Assembly (NCBI GenBank): GCA_012520405.1
Contig: JAAYOJ010000165.1
Location: 1-39,687, forward strand
Reading direction: 5' to 3'
From: Peptococcaceae bacterium
GTDB taxonomy: Bacteria > Bacillota > Desulfitobacteriia > Desulfitobacteriales > Syntrophobotulaceae
Length of the DNA: 39,687 nt
A program made the position numbers and the translations under genes. Position 1 is the first letter of the stretch; each line of letters opens with the position of its first letter. Of the stretch, positions 33,537 through 39,687 are shown one piece after another. The notes below the pieces were generated by a model. The model made no database searches. It worked only from the letters and a program-made list of their open reading frames with translations, and was not told where the DNA came from.

Positions 33537-34220
33537 ATGGAAATCATGGGACTGACACTTTCCCAATTTCTAACCGGATTATTTTCAATTATTATTATTG
33601 ATCTAGTCTTAGCTGGAGATAATGCCATTGTTATCGGACTGGCCTGCCGTAACCTGGATAAAAGTGTGCAGATGAAAGCAATTGTCCTTGGGACTTTAGG
33701 AGCTGTAATTATTAGAGTTATCGCCACTATAGCCGTGGTTTGGCTCCTCCAGATTAAAGGTCTCATGCTGGGTGGAGGTCTCTTACTGGTCTGGATTAGT
33801 TATAAGTTGTTAACTAAAAATCAAGATGACAGCAAAGTAAAATGCCAGGATAGTTTGATTTCGGCTATAGTTACCATTATTGTGGCTGATGCTGTTATGG
33901 GTATTGATAATATATTAGCTGTAGCCGGAGCCTCGCACGGAAGTTATGTATTGGTTATTATTGGACTCGCAATTAGCATTCCGATTATGGTCTTTGGCAG
34001 TACTCTTCTTATCCGGCTAATGAACCGTTTCCCTTTGATTGTGGATATCGGAGCAGCTGTTATTGCCTATACAGCCGGCAAAATGATTACTGAAGAGCCT
34101 TTCCTGCATGCAATTTTCTTCCGTCCGGAATTAAAATATGGATTTATTGCCATAATTGTTGCTGCTGTACTACTGTTAGGACGAATGAAGAGACAAAAAA
34201 CAGCCAACGCTTCAAAGTAA
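33537..34220 (+). CDS. TerC family membrane protein (YjbE/YkoY-like metal exporter)
   Basis: 227 residues with seven predicted helices. The DLVLAGDNAIVIGLA segment near residue 22-36 and the second acidic one, VADAVMGIDNILAVAG (about 116-131), carry the paired Asp residues typical of TerC transporters. Proteins of this family behind manganese riboswitches export Mn2+ or deliver it to exported enzymes. AAGGAAGGGG is the ribosome site. The gene is single; the riboswitch provides the regulation. The ATPase upstream is close but separated by this promoter. Confidence 0.92.
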   Translation: MEIMGLTLSQFLTGLFSIIIIDLVLAGDNAIVIGLACRNLDKSVQMKAIVLGTLGAVIIRVIATIAVVWLLQIKGLMLGGGLLLVWISYKLLTKNQDDSKVKCQDSLISAIVTIIVADAVMGIDNILAVAGASHGSYVLVIIGLAISIPIMVFGSTLLIRLMNRFPLIVDIGAAVIAYTAGKMITEEPFLHAIFFRPELKYGFIAIIVAAVLLLGRMKRQKTANASK

Positions 34221-34270
34221 CTCTAATCGAAAAAGAGCTTCCCTAGCCAACTTAAAACCTAACAAGCAAT

Positions 34271-34332
34271 ACAAGGGGACGGCTCCGCTGTACCACGCAA
34301 ACGTGGATAAGACAGCGGAACCGTCCCCTTGT
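34271..34332. repeat. GGGGACGG dispersed inverted repeat
   Basis: Long arms of 21 bases with one mismatch, beginning ACAAGGGGACGG and ending CCGTCCCCTTGT, surround an inner hairpin CCACG-CAAA-CGTGG. It shares GGGGACGG with the repeat at 7031-7066 and GGGACGGTTC with 29221. It probably terminates the TerC transcript. The rest of the 34221-34626 stretch is AT rich and without reading frames. Confidence 0.7.
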
Positions 34333-34522
34333 CCCAGTGGGCCTTTTAAGGTCATGCCCAGGACTAAATACTACAACCCTCTTTACAGTGGGCTACTTCT
34401 CTAAGCATCCAATGTTTGGTAAACATATTCATATTAACTAACCCTCCTTTATCCTACTCATAAATTTCTGTAATTTAGTTAAATTAAACATGAAAGACTT
34501 ATACATTATATGATTGATTTTA

Positions 34523-34531
34523 TGGTATTAT
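34523..34531 (+). promoter_or_regulatory. Extended -10 promoter candidate for the helicase gene
   Basis: TGGTATTAT contains TATTAT with the extended TG element. The -35 region is weak. It would give a leader of about 90 bases. Confidence 0.35.
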
Positions 34532-34626
34532 GAAAAACGTCCCTATTAGTTCTATGGCTATTTTTTACAGTTTAACATTTGAGAATTTAAATGTAAATAT
34601 ACTTTTGGAAAGGAAGAAATTGCTCA

Positions 34627-36084
34627 ATGTCCAATTTTAACGAATTAAATCTTAGCAAGGCTTTAATGCAGGCGATTTCCGAAATGGGTTTTGAAGAAAC
34701 AACTCCTATCCAGGAAAAAGCAATCCCTCATGCTCTTCAAGGCAAGGATATTATAGGCCAGGCTCAAACAGGAACCGGAAAAACAGCTGCCTTCGGTATC
34801 CCCATGATTGAACGAATAACGCCGGAAAGAGAGAACATTAGAGGTTTGATTATTACCCCGACTAGGGAATTAGCCATTCAGGTGGCGGAGGAGTTAAACC
34901 GAATAGGCCAATTTAAAGGAGTACGCGTCCTTCCTATTTACGGGGGCCAGGATATTGAACGCCAAATTAGAGCCTTAAAGTCCCGGCCGCAAATAATTGT
35001 GGGCACTCCCGGGCGTCTTATGGACCATATGCGGCGCAAAACTATCAGACTCCAGAATATTGAGTTTGTTATTCTTGATGAAGCAGATGAAATGCTGAGT
35101 ATGGGGTTTATCGAAGATATTGAAAACATTCTTAACGAAATCCCTACTGAAAGACAGACCATGCTCTTTTCTGCTACTATGCCCAAAACAATTCTGGATC
35201 TGGCTCAGCGTTTTATGAAGCATCCGGAGTTTGTTAGCATCAAGGCTAAGGAAATGACTGTGCCACAAGTGGAACAATACTATCTGGAAGTCCAGGAAAA
35301 ATTCAAATTTGATATTCTCTGCCGTTTATTGGATATTCATTCTCCGGAATTAGCTATTGTTTTTGGCCGGACTAAAAGGCGGGTCGATGAGCTATTTGAA
35401 GCCTTAAGCAAGCGCGGTTATTCAGCTGAAGGTATCCACGGAGATTTGACTCAGGCCAGACGGGATACTGTTATGAGGCATTTCAAAGAAGGATTGACCG
35501 AAATACTGGTAGCAACCGATGTGGCAGCCAGAGGGCTGGATATCAGCGGTGTTACCCATGTCTATAATTTCGATATCCCTCAAGATCCTGAAAGTTATGT
35601 CCATCGTATCGGCCGAACAGGACGTGCAGGGAAAACAGGTATTGCCTTTACCTTTGTAACTCCCCGCGAAATTAGCCATTTACGGCTGATTGAACAGGTC
35701 GCACGCAAGAAAATAGAGCGTAAATCATTGCCTACTTTACATGAAGCTCTGGAAGGCCAGCAACGTATAACAATGGAAAAAATTCTAAAAACCCTGGAAG
35801 ACGAAGATATCTTTAAATACAGGGAATTGGCCACTCAACTTTTAGAAGATAATGACTCTGTTTCCCTGCTTTCAGCAGCCTTAAAGCTTTTAACCAAGGA
35901 ACCGGATACAACTCCTGTGCGGCTTACAGAAGAATTGCCCCTTAGGACAAAAAAAGCTTCACAGGAAAGGTCAAGCAGAGAAAGATCAGGCAGAGAGAGA
36001 TCAGGCAGAGAGAGATCTGGCAGAGAGAGATCGGCCAGGAAAAGCACAAGCAGGCCAAATTATCGTCGCAGACCAAAATTCTAA
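34627..36084 (+). CDS. DEAD-box ATP-dependent RNA helicase (CshA/DeaD type)
   Basis: 485 residues. Q motif TTPIQEKAI, Walker [13 protein letters not shown] and TPGR, DEAD (about 151-154), SAT, and the second RecA domain with [23 protein letters not shown] and [11 protein letters not shown] are all present. A C-terminal tail of about 50 residues is Arg/Ser rich with RSGRE repeats and ends in [10 protein letters not shown], a nonspecific RNA-binding tail. Such helicases unwind mRNA and rRNA structures in cold adaptation and RNA decay. AAAGGAAG precedes the ATG. Confidence 0.95.
   Translation: MSNFNELNLSKALMQAISEMGFEETTPIQEKAIPHALQGKDIIGQAQTGTGKTAAFGIPMIERITPERENIRGLIITPTRELAIQVAEELNRIGQFKGVRVLPIYGGQDIERQIRALKSRPQIIVGTPGRLMDHMRRKTIRLQNIEFVILDEADEMLSMGFIEDIENILNEIPTERQTMLFSATMPKTILDLAQRFMKHPEFVSIKAKEMTVPQVEQYYLEVQEKFKFDILCRLLDIHSPELAIVFGRTKRRVDELFEALSKRGYSAEGIHGDLTQARRDTVMRHFKEGLTEILVATDVAARGLDISGVTHVYNFDIPQDPESYVHRIGRTGRAGKTGIAFTFVTPREISHLRLIEQVARKKIERKSLPTLHEALEGQQRITMEKILKTLEDEDIFKYRELATQLLEDNDSVSLLSAALKLLTKEPDTTPVRLTEELPLRTKKASQERSSRERSGRERSGRERSGRERSARKSTSRPNYRRRPKF
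35968..36042 (+). repeat. 15-base tandem repeats in the helicase tail
   Basis: Five consecutive 15-base units encode [20 protein letters not shown] and RSARK; the middle copies are nearly identical at the DNA level. Copy number may vary between strains by slippage. Confidence 0.85.
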
Positions 36085-36105
36085 CCATATGGAAATTCTT
36101 AATTC

Positions 36106-36133
36106 TTGAGAAAATTCAATAACATGATATAAT
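36106..36133 (+). promoter_or_regulatory. Promoter of the 6S RNA candidate
   Basis: TTGAGA (36106-36111), 16 bases, TATAAT (36128-36133). A perfect -10 places the start near 36140, the beginning of the structured RNA. Confidence 0.65.
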
Positions 36134-36139
36134 GAGCTT

Positions 36140-36366
36140 ACCTACCTCGCTCGTAAAACTTTTTAAGTTTTGATCCTATGTTTAATACGGGAACCGAGTA
36201 CTGTTTTGAGTACAACAAGCCTTACACGAAGGAAGTTGGAAATTTCAGTTTAGGTGCCCACCTGCGTGAGGCAGGGTCATGAAACTTGAAAGTTTACGGC
36301 CAGGCGGCAAAGACAAAAGAGCTTCGCTTACCCACAAATAAGGAGGTAAGTGAGGTTCTTTTTTTT
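36140..36366 (+). ncRNA. ssrS: Probable 6S RNA (SsrS)
   Basis: A strong promoter is followed by about 225 non-coding bases that end in a terminator. The features GCCTTACACGAAGG, GGTGCCCACCTGC ... GCAGGGTCATGAAA and ACGGCCAGGCGGCA resemble the right half of bacterial 6S RNAs, where a pyrimidine-rich stem, a GGGTCA-type strand and GGCGGCA precede the closing helix. The 5' end ACCTCGCT pairs with AGTGAGGT at 36350-36357. 6S RNA mimics an open promoter and binds the housekeeping RNA polymerase in stationary phase. I judge this by pattern memory only; a covariance search would settle it. Confidence 0.65.
36318..36366 (+). terminator. Terminator of the 6S RNA candidate
   Basis: AGAGCTTCGCTTACC (36318-36332) pairs over 15 bases, three of them G-U, with GGTAAGTGAGGTTCT (36345-36359), then a run of T. 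Its right arm also pairs with the 5' end of the RNA, so the two structures compete. Confidence 0.75.
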
Positions 36367-36608
36367 GTTCATATCCTGTTTCATTTTGATTTTATTCTCT
36401 CTTACTTAAGTCATATTGCTACCAATTATTGTTTCTGTTTCGCTCTAAAGTCAGCAAACTTCACCTTTTTAAAGTTGTCATATGTTGGCATATTGCTTGC
36501 ATCGTAGTAAATATGATAGTATCGGTAAGACAAAGTGGTTTTATTTACTTATAGGCCTTGATAATCAAGATAAAATATGGTAAGACAATTTGGAAAGGGG
36601 GTATAACA

Positions 36609-36896
36609 ATGGGTAATTTGCGTCCAATCACCGTTAAACTGCAACCTGAGTTATTTGAACAAATTAAAACCATTGCTGAAAAAAATGGTATGTCCTATTC
36701 GGACACTGTCCGCTACCTAATAAGCCGTGGCCTGGATGAGAAAATTCATCGCGAAAATGTCGAGCTTATTTCTCAAATTGTCAGGGAGCAGATCGAACAG
36801 GCCTTGAATTCCTACATGCCGGTTTTACAGCCTGGACCTCGATATCCCAGGGAAGTCGACCCTCGAAGACTTGCTCTTTGTCGTAAAACAGGTTGA
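36609..36896 (+). CDS. Ribbon-helix-helix (CopG/Arc type) DNA-binding protein
   Basis: 95 residues. The N-terminal RPITVKLQPELFEQIKTIAEKNGMSYSDTVRYLISRGL region (quoted here in parts: RPITVKLQPEL, GMSYSDTVRYLI) gives a beta strand followed by two helices, the RHH fold, which acts as a dimer. The C-terminal helix (about 50-75) and a Pro/Arg tail complete it. The ATG at 36609 follows GGAAAGGGGG; a frame starting at 36558 adds 17 unlikely residues. It converges on modC. Its target is unknown; the repeats around modABC are one possibility. Confidence 0.8.
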   Translation: MGNLRPITVKLQPELFEQIKTIAEKNGMSYSDTVRYLISRGLDEKIHRENVELISQIVREQIEQALNSYMPVLQPGPRYPREVDPRRLALCRKTG

Positions 36897-36917
36897 TGAC
36901 GCTTACTATTCTTACCT

Positions 36918-36985
36918 TTATTGATCTTGATCTTCGCTGACCTTGATCTTTACTAACCTTAACTTTCAACTTTATTTTGTACTTT
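36918..36985. repeat. Degenerate TTGATCTT repeats downstream of modC
   Basis: TTGATCTTGATCTTCGCTGA, CCTTGATCTT and CCTTAACTTTCAACTTT are imperfect short-period repeats in the gap between the RHH gene and modC. Their composition recalls the repeats in front of modA. The following palindrome TTGCTTAAT (37051-37059) / ATTAAGCAA (37072-37080) spans the modC stop. Confidence 0.55.
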
Positions 36986-37072
36986 TGTACTTATCTTAAG
37001 GAATAAGCTGGCTTAATCAATAACCTTTAGTTTAGCGATTAGCGTAGATTTTGCTTAATGTTATACATAATA

Positions 37073-37759
37073 TTAAGCAAAGGAAGGCTGAATTGGTTTT
37101 TGCAGCGGCGCAGACTCTTTTATAGCCGTTAGCTGACCACGGTCTATTCTCAAGATTTGGTCGCCTAGGATTTCCGCTTCTTGAAGATCATGAGTAACAA
37201 CTACCACCGGGATTTTCCATTGTCTTTGGATTTTTTTCAGTTCTTGCTGCAGCTCGCTTCTAATATCCGGATCCAAAGCTGATAAAGGCTCATCCAAGAG
37301 CATAATTTCCGGTTCAGTCATTAAAGCTCTGGCCAAAGCCACTCTTTGTTTCTCTCCGCCGGAAATATGTCCGGGGTAGCGATCTTTGAGGTGCAAAATG
37401 CCCAGCATTTCAAGCATTTTATCCGCCTGCAAGCCAGCATTTTTCTTCTTATTTTTGGGCAAGCCATAGAGCACATTTTTTTTCACAGTCATATGAGGGA
37501 AAAGCGCATATTCCTGGAACACATATCCCACTCTTCGCACCCGAGCCGGAAGGTTAACCTTATTAACTGAGGAGTAAACGGTCCGTCCGTTAATCTGAAT
37601 ACTTCCTTCTGATGGTGCTAATAACCCTGCCAGGCATTTTAAAATTGTTGTCTTACCGGCACCGGAAGGACCAACCAAAACAAGAGTCTCTTCCGCAACC
37701 TGAAGGCCGGCTTGCAATTCGAAGTGCGGTAATTTTAATCTAAAGTCTGCCTGAAGCAA
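37073..37759 (-). CDS. modC: Molybdate ABC transporter ATP-binding protein ModC (short form)
   Basis: 228 residues. Walker A GPSGAGKT (about 33-40), Q-loop, signature ISGGEKQRVALARAL and Walker B IMLLDEPLSAL are intact. It lacks the C-terminal MOBE/TOBE domain of E. coli ModC, so molybdate sensing by that domain is absent. The start is a TTG at 37759, 3 bases after the modB stop and 9 bases after GGAGG. It energises uptake of molybdate through ModB. Confidence 0.92.
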   Translation of the reverse strand: MLQADFRLKLPHFELQAGLQVAEETLVLVGPSGAGKTTILKCLAGLLAPSEGSIQINGRTVYSSVNKVNLPARVRRVGYVFQEYALFPHMTVKKNVLYGLPKNKKKNAGLQADKMLEMLGILHLKDRYPGHISGGEKQRVALARALMTEPEIMLLDEPLSALDPDIRSELQQELKKIQRQWKIPVVVVTHDLQEAEILGDQILRIDRGQLTAIKESAPLQKPIQPSFA

Positions 37760-37762
37760 GAT

Positions 37763-38455
37763 TCATTTCCTCCCTTCACCTTGTATCATGCCCTTTTGCT
37801 GGCGCTTTGACCACCGATTGAGCCAGAACACTACCAAGAAGCTAAATATGGTCATAATTAAAACTAAGGCCACAGCGGTCCTATTATCACCGCTTTCACT
37901 GGCCATATAAATAGCAATCGGCATGGTCTGGGTTTTTCCCGGTATATTACCTGCAATCATTAAAGTGGCCCCAAATTCGCCCAGGGAACGAGCAAAAGAA
38001 AGTATAAAACCGGATACAATCCCCGGCCAGGCTAAAGGCAAGGTTATAGTAAAGAAAACCCTGATTTCTCCCGAGCCCAGAGTACGGGCCGCATTTTCTA
38101 ATGTACGGTCCACACTTTCTATGGCAGCCTTAACAGACTGATACATAAGCGGAAAGGAAACCACAGCGGCGGCTATCACAGCCCCGGATAGATGAAACAC
38201 TACACTGACGTTGAAGGTATGAGCAAGAAATTGGCCAAGAGGTCCGTTCTTGCCAAACAACCAAAGAAGAATGAATCCTACGACAGACGGGGGTAAAACT
38301 AAGGGTAGGGTAAATAAGGCCTCCAGAGCATCTTTGCCCGGAAAATCCCGTCTGGCCATTAACCCGGCTAACGGAATACCGCATAGCACAACAAAAAATA
38401 CTGCTGTTATGGCAACTTTAAGCGATAGAATAATCGGGGTGAAATCTACTCCCAT
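37763..38455 (-). CDS. modB: Molybdate ABC transporter permease ModB
   Basis: 230 residues with five or six helices and the binding-protein-dependent permease EAA-like motif in AARTLGSGEIRVFFTITLPLAWPG (quoted part: AARTLGSGEIRVFF). FARSLGEFGATLMIAGNIPG is typical of ModB. GGAG is 6 bases upstream of the ATG. It lies between modA and modC in the standard order. The tungstate importer TupB is related, but the match to ModB is better. Confidence 0.93.
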   Translation of the reverse strand: MGVDFTPIILSLKVAITAVFFVVLCGIPLAGLMARRDFPGKDALEALFTLPLVLPPSVVGFILLWLFGKNGPLGQFLAHTFNVSVVFHLSGAVIAAAVVSFPLMYQSVKAAIESVDRTLENAARTLGSGEIRVFFTITLPLAWPGIVSGFILSFARSLGEFGATLMIAGNIPGKTQTMPIAIYMASESGDNRTAVALVLIMTIFSFLVVFWLNRWSKRQQKGMIQGEGRK

Positions 38456-38542
38456 GTTTTACTCCATAGATTAAACTAAGATTTTATTATGAGATTTTAT
38501 TTCATTATAAGATTTGAGTTTGTAATAAAAGTTATCATGAAA

Positions 38543-39355
38543 TTATTTTAAAGATCTAAAACCATGTTTCTCCAAAACGGCCTGGGCTTCCGGAGTGCTT
38601 AAGCTACCCAGAAAATCTTTGGCCTCTGTTAGATTGGCTGTAGTGTTTAAGACCGCTCCGGGGTACACAATGGGACTATGACTATCCGACGGAGCTACGT
38701 CCACAACTTTTACTTTATCTGAAGGTTTGGCATCGGAACCATAAAGTATTCCGGCTTCCACATTGCCATTTTCCACATAGGTCAAAACTTGCTTAACGTC
38801 TTTGGCTTGCACGATCTTTTCTTGCAGACTATCCCATAGTTTCAAGTATGTCAACGTTTCTTGGGCGTATTTTCCTGCGGGTACTGTTTCCGGAGTTCCA
38901 AGGCTCATGAGATCAGCCTTGGTAAGGTCCTCAAAGCTTTTTATATTTTGGTTGTCTTTGCTGACTATAAGCACTATGTCATTGCCAATAAAGTCGACAC
39001 GAGTATCTTCGGCTAAAAGCTCTTGCTTCTCTAAGGCATCCATTTGGGACTTACCCGCTGATAAAAAAATATCGGCTGGGGCTCCCTGCTCAATCTGTTT
39101 TTGTAAGGATCCCGAGGAACCAAAATTGAATATAAGATCTATGTTTTGATTTTTTTCTTCATAAAGTTTCTCTATTTCAGTCAAAGGACTTTTCAGACTG
39201 GTTGCTGCCGATACAAGTATTTGTTTGGGAGCGGACTGTGAGGGGTTGGAGTCCAGATTCTTATCGTTGTCGGAAGCTGCCTGACCGCAAGCAGATAAGA
39301 CCAGGATAAAGGTCAGAATAAAGGCCATCGGCAACGATACCATGGCTTTTTTCAT
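38543..39355 (-). CDS. modA: Molybdate-binding lipoprotein ModA
   Basis: 270 residues. The signal peptide ends in LSAC with Cys23 as the lipidation site, followed by a Ser/Asn linker. The mature part shows VSAATSLKSPLTEIEK, FNFGSSGSLQKQIEQGAPAD and VPAGKYAQETLTYL, the ModA ligand-binding segments, with Ser residues that bind the oxyanion. It delivers molybdate (or tungstate) to ModBC. AGGAGGAAAGA is the ribosome site. It is the first gene of the operon and has a long leader. Confidence 0.94.
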   Translation of the reverse strand: MKKAMVSLPMAFILTFILVLSACGQAASDNDKNLDSNPSQSAPKQILVSAATSLKSPLTEIEKLYEEKNQNIDLIFNFGSSGSLQKQIEQGAPADIFLSAGKSQMDALEKQELLAEDTRVDFIGNDIVLIVSKDNQNIKSFEDLTKADLMSLGTPETVPAGKYAQETLTYLKLWDSLQEKIVQAKDVKQVLTYVENGNVEAGILYGSDAKPSDKVKVVDVAPSDSHSPIVYPGAVLNTTANLTEAKDFLGSLSTPEAQAVLEKHGFRSLK

Positions 39356-39395
39356 TTTTATCTTTCCTCCTAAATTTGTTATAAAATGCGAGTTC

Positions 39396-39440
39396 TAAGT
39401 TTTATGTAACTAAGTCCTATGTAATTAAGTTTATGTAATA
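39396..39440. repeat. Three contiguous 15-base repeats in the modA leader
   Basis: TAAGTTTTATGTAAC (39396-39410), TAAGTCCTATGTAAT (39411-39425) and TAAGTTTATGTAATA (39426-39440) follow each other directly, 40 bases ahead of modA. Confidence 0.8.
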
Positions 39441-39557
39441 TGGAGCGAAGATTAAGTTCAAGCTCAAGTTCAAGTCCAAGTTCAAGTCCAAGTTCAAGTT
39501 TAAGCTTAAATTCAAGTATAAGCTTGAGTTTAAGACGTACCTAATATGGGTTAACAT
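39417..39557 (-). other. Possible 46-codon leader reading frame of modABC
   Basis: An ATG at 39557 opens a frame of 46 codons that spans the hexamer repeats and ends at TAG (39419-39417). Its centre alternates Leu with Asn, Asp or Ser (LNLNLDLNLDLNLSLNL), the pattern of an amphipathic beta strand. No convincing ribosome site precedes the ATG, and a six-base repeat is open in all frames by nature, so translation is uncertain. Confidence 0.25.
39453..39534. repeat. Hexamer tandem repeats AAGTTC/AAGTCC in the modA leader
   Basis: About 13 imperfect copies of AAGTTC, AAGTCC, AAGCTC and similar run head to tail. On the mod strand they read GAACTT/GGACTT. They lie between the modA start and the promoter. 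Confidence 0.9.
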
Positions 39558-39591
39558 AGGCTAACACAAACCAACATTACCAAGCATAATC

Positions 39592-39620
39592 ATTATAATA
39601 CAATCACAAAGAGCATGCAA
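39592..39620 (-). promoter_or_regulatory. Sigma-A promoter of modABC
   Basis: On the minus strand TTGCAT (39620-39615), 17 bases, TATAAT (39597-39592). It predicts transcription starting near 39585 and a leader of about 230 bases that contains all the repeats. The remaining right-edge sequence to 39687 is AT rich with no reading frame that I can support. Confidence 0.7.
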
Positions 39621-39687
39621 TAACCATTTTTTCAAACTAACAAGAATCAAGTGCTACTAATTCTGCTTGGTTGCTGCTTCTAATTAG

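Noticed and set aside
36286-36507. A 73-codon frame on the plus strand after the helicase gene
   Set aside because: It starts inside the 6S RNA candidate, runs through its terminator and has low-complexity hydrophobic content without a ribosome site.
36781-36969. A 62-codon minus-strand frame downstream of modC
   Set aside because: It lies antisense to the RHH gene, begins in the degenerate repeats and lacks a ribosome site.
39453-39534. CRISPR array
   Set aside because: The units are 6 bases without unique spacers; this is a simple tandem repeat.
39356-39687. ModE operator or Moco riboswitch before modABC
   Set aside because: No paired TATATA/CGNTAT palindrome and none of the conserved Moco-motif segments are visible; only direct repeats are present.

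Overview
The window reads as chromosome of an anaerobic, endospore-forming Firmicute of the class Clostridia, most like the Peptococcaceae (Desulfitobacterium, Desulfosporosinus, Dehalobacter and relatives). The basis is the combination of a FabK-type fatty acid operon, a one-chain pyruvate:ferredoxin oxidoreductase, germination and cortex-lysis genes (gerA-gerB-gerC, sleB-ypeB), CotF-like coat proteins and a molybdopterin enzyme. The assignment is inferred from gene content; there is no rRNA gene to settle it.

Layout. 1-5343 (minus): fatty acid synthesis operon fabH-fabK-fabD-fabG-fabF-accB-fabZ, with fabZ running off the left edge, behind a FabT-like palindrome. 5567-8233: small genes, several probably spore related: a two-LysM protein, a membrane protein resembling a K+ channel pore, a DUF1540 protein, an M15-type peptidase interrupted by an in-frame TGA, and a DUF1294 protein. 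8434-12334: gtrB-gtrA-yfhO operon, a likely three-component glycosylation system of the cell surface. 12485-15155: a zinc-ribbon protein with a long leader, two CotF-like proteins, a methyltransferase and small helical or spore-surface proteins.

15331-18024 encodes a large molybdopterin enzyme of the pyrogallol transhydroxylase large-subunit type without a partner subunit nearby. It converges on nifJ (18050-21604). Then come a DUF1992 protein, the gerA-gerB-gerC receptor operon (22215-26148, gerB apparently starting at ATA), an iron-sulfur flavoprotein, sleB-ypeB, a cysteine-rich Crp/Fnr regulator and a small unknown protein. 30666-34220 holds a P-type cation ATPase and a TerC-family exporter, the latter behind a yybP-ykoY manganese riboswitch. 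A DEAD-box RNA helicase follows, then a probable 6S RNA, a ribbon-helix-helix protein and the molybdate importer modABC (minus strand), whose leader is built of short tandem repeats.

How the parts connect: modABC would supply molybdate for the molybdopterin enzyme; the spore genes cover coat, germinant sensing and cortex hydrolysis; the ATPase and TerC protein form a cation-export pair. The points most worth checking are the in-frame TGA in the peptidase, the solitary transhydroxylase-like enzyme, the repeat-built modABC leader with an alternating Leu-polar reading frame, the altered channel filter, the ATA start of gerB and the 6S RNA candidate.
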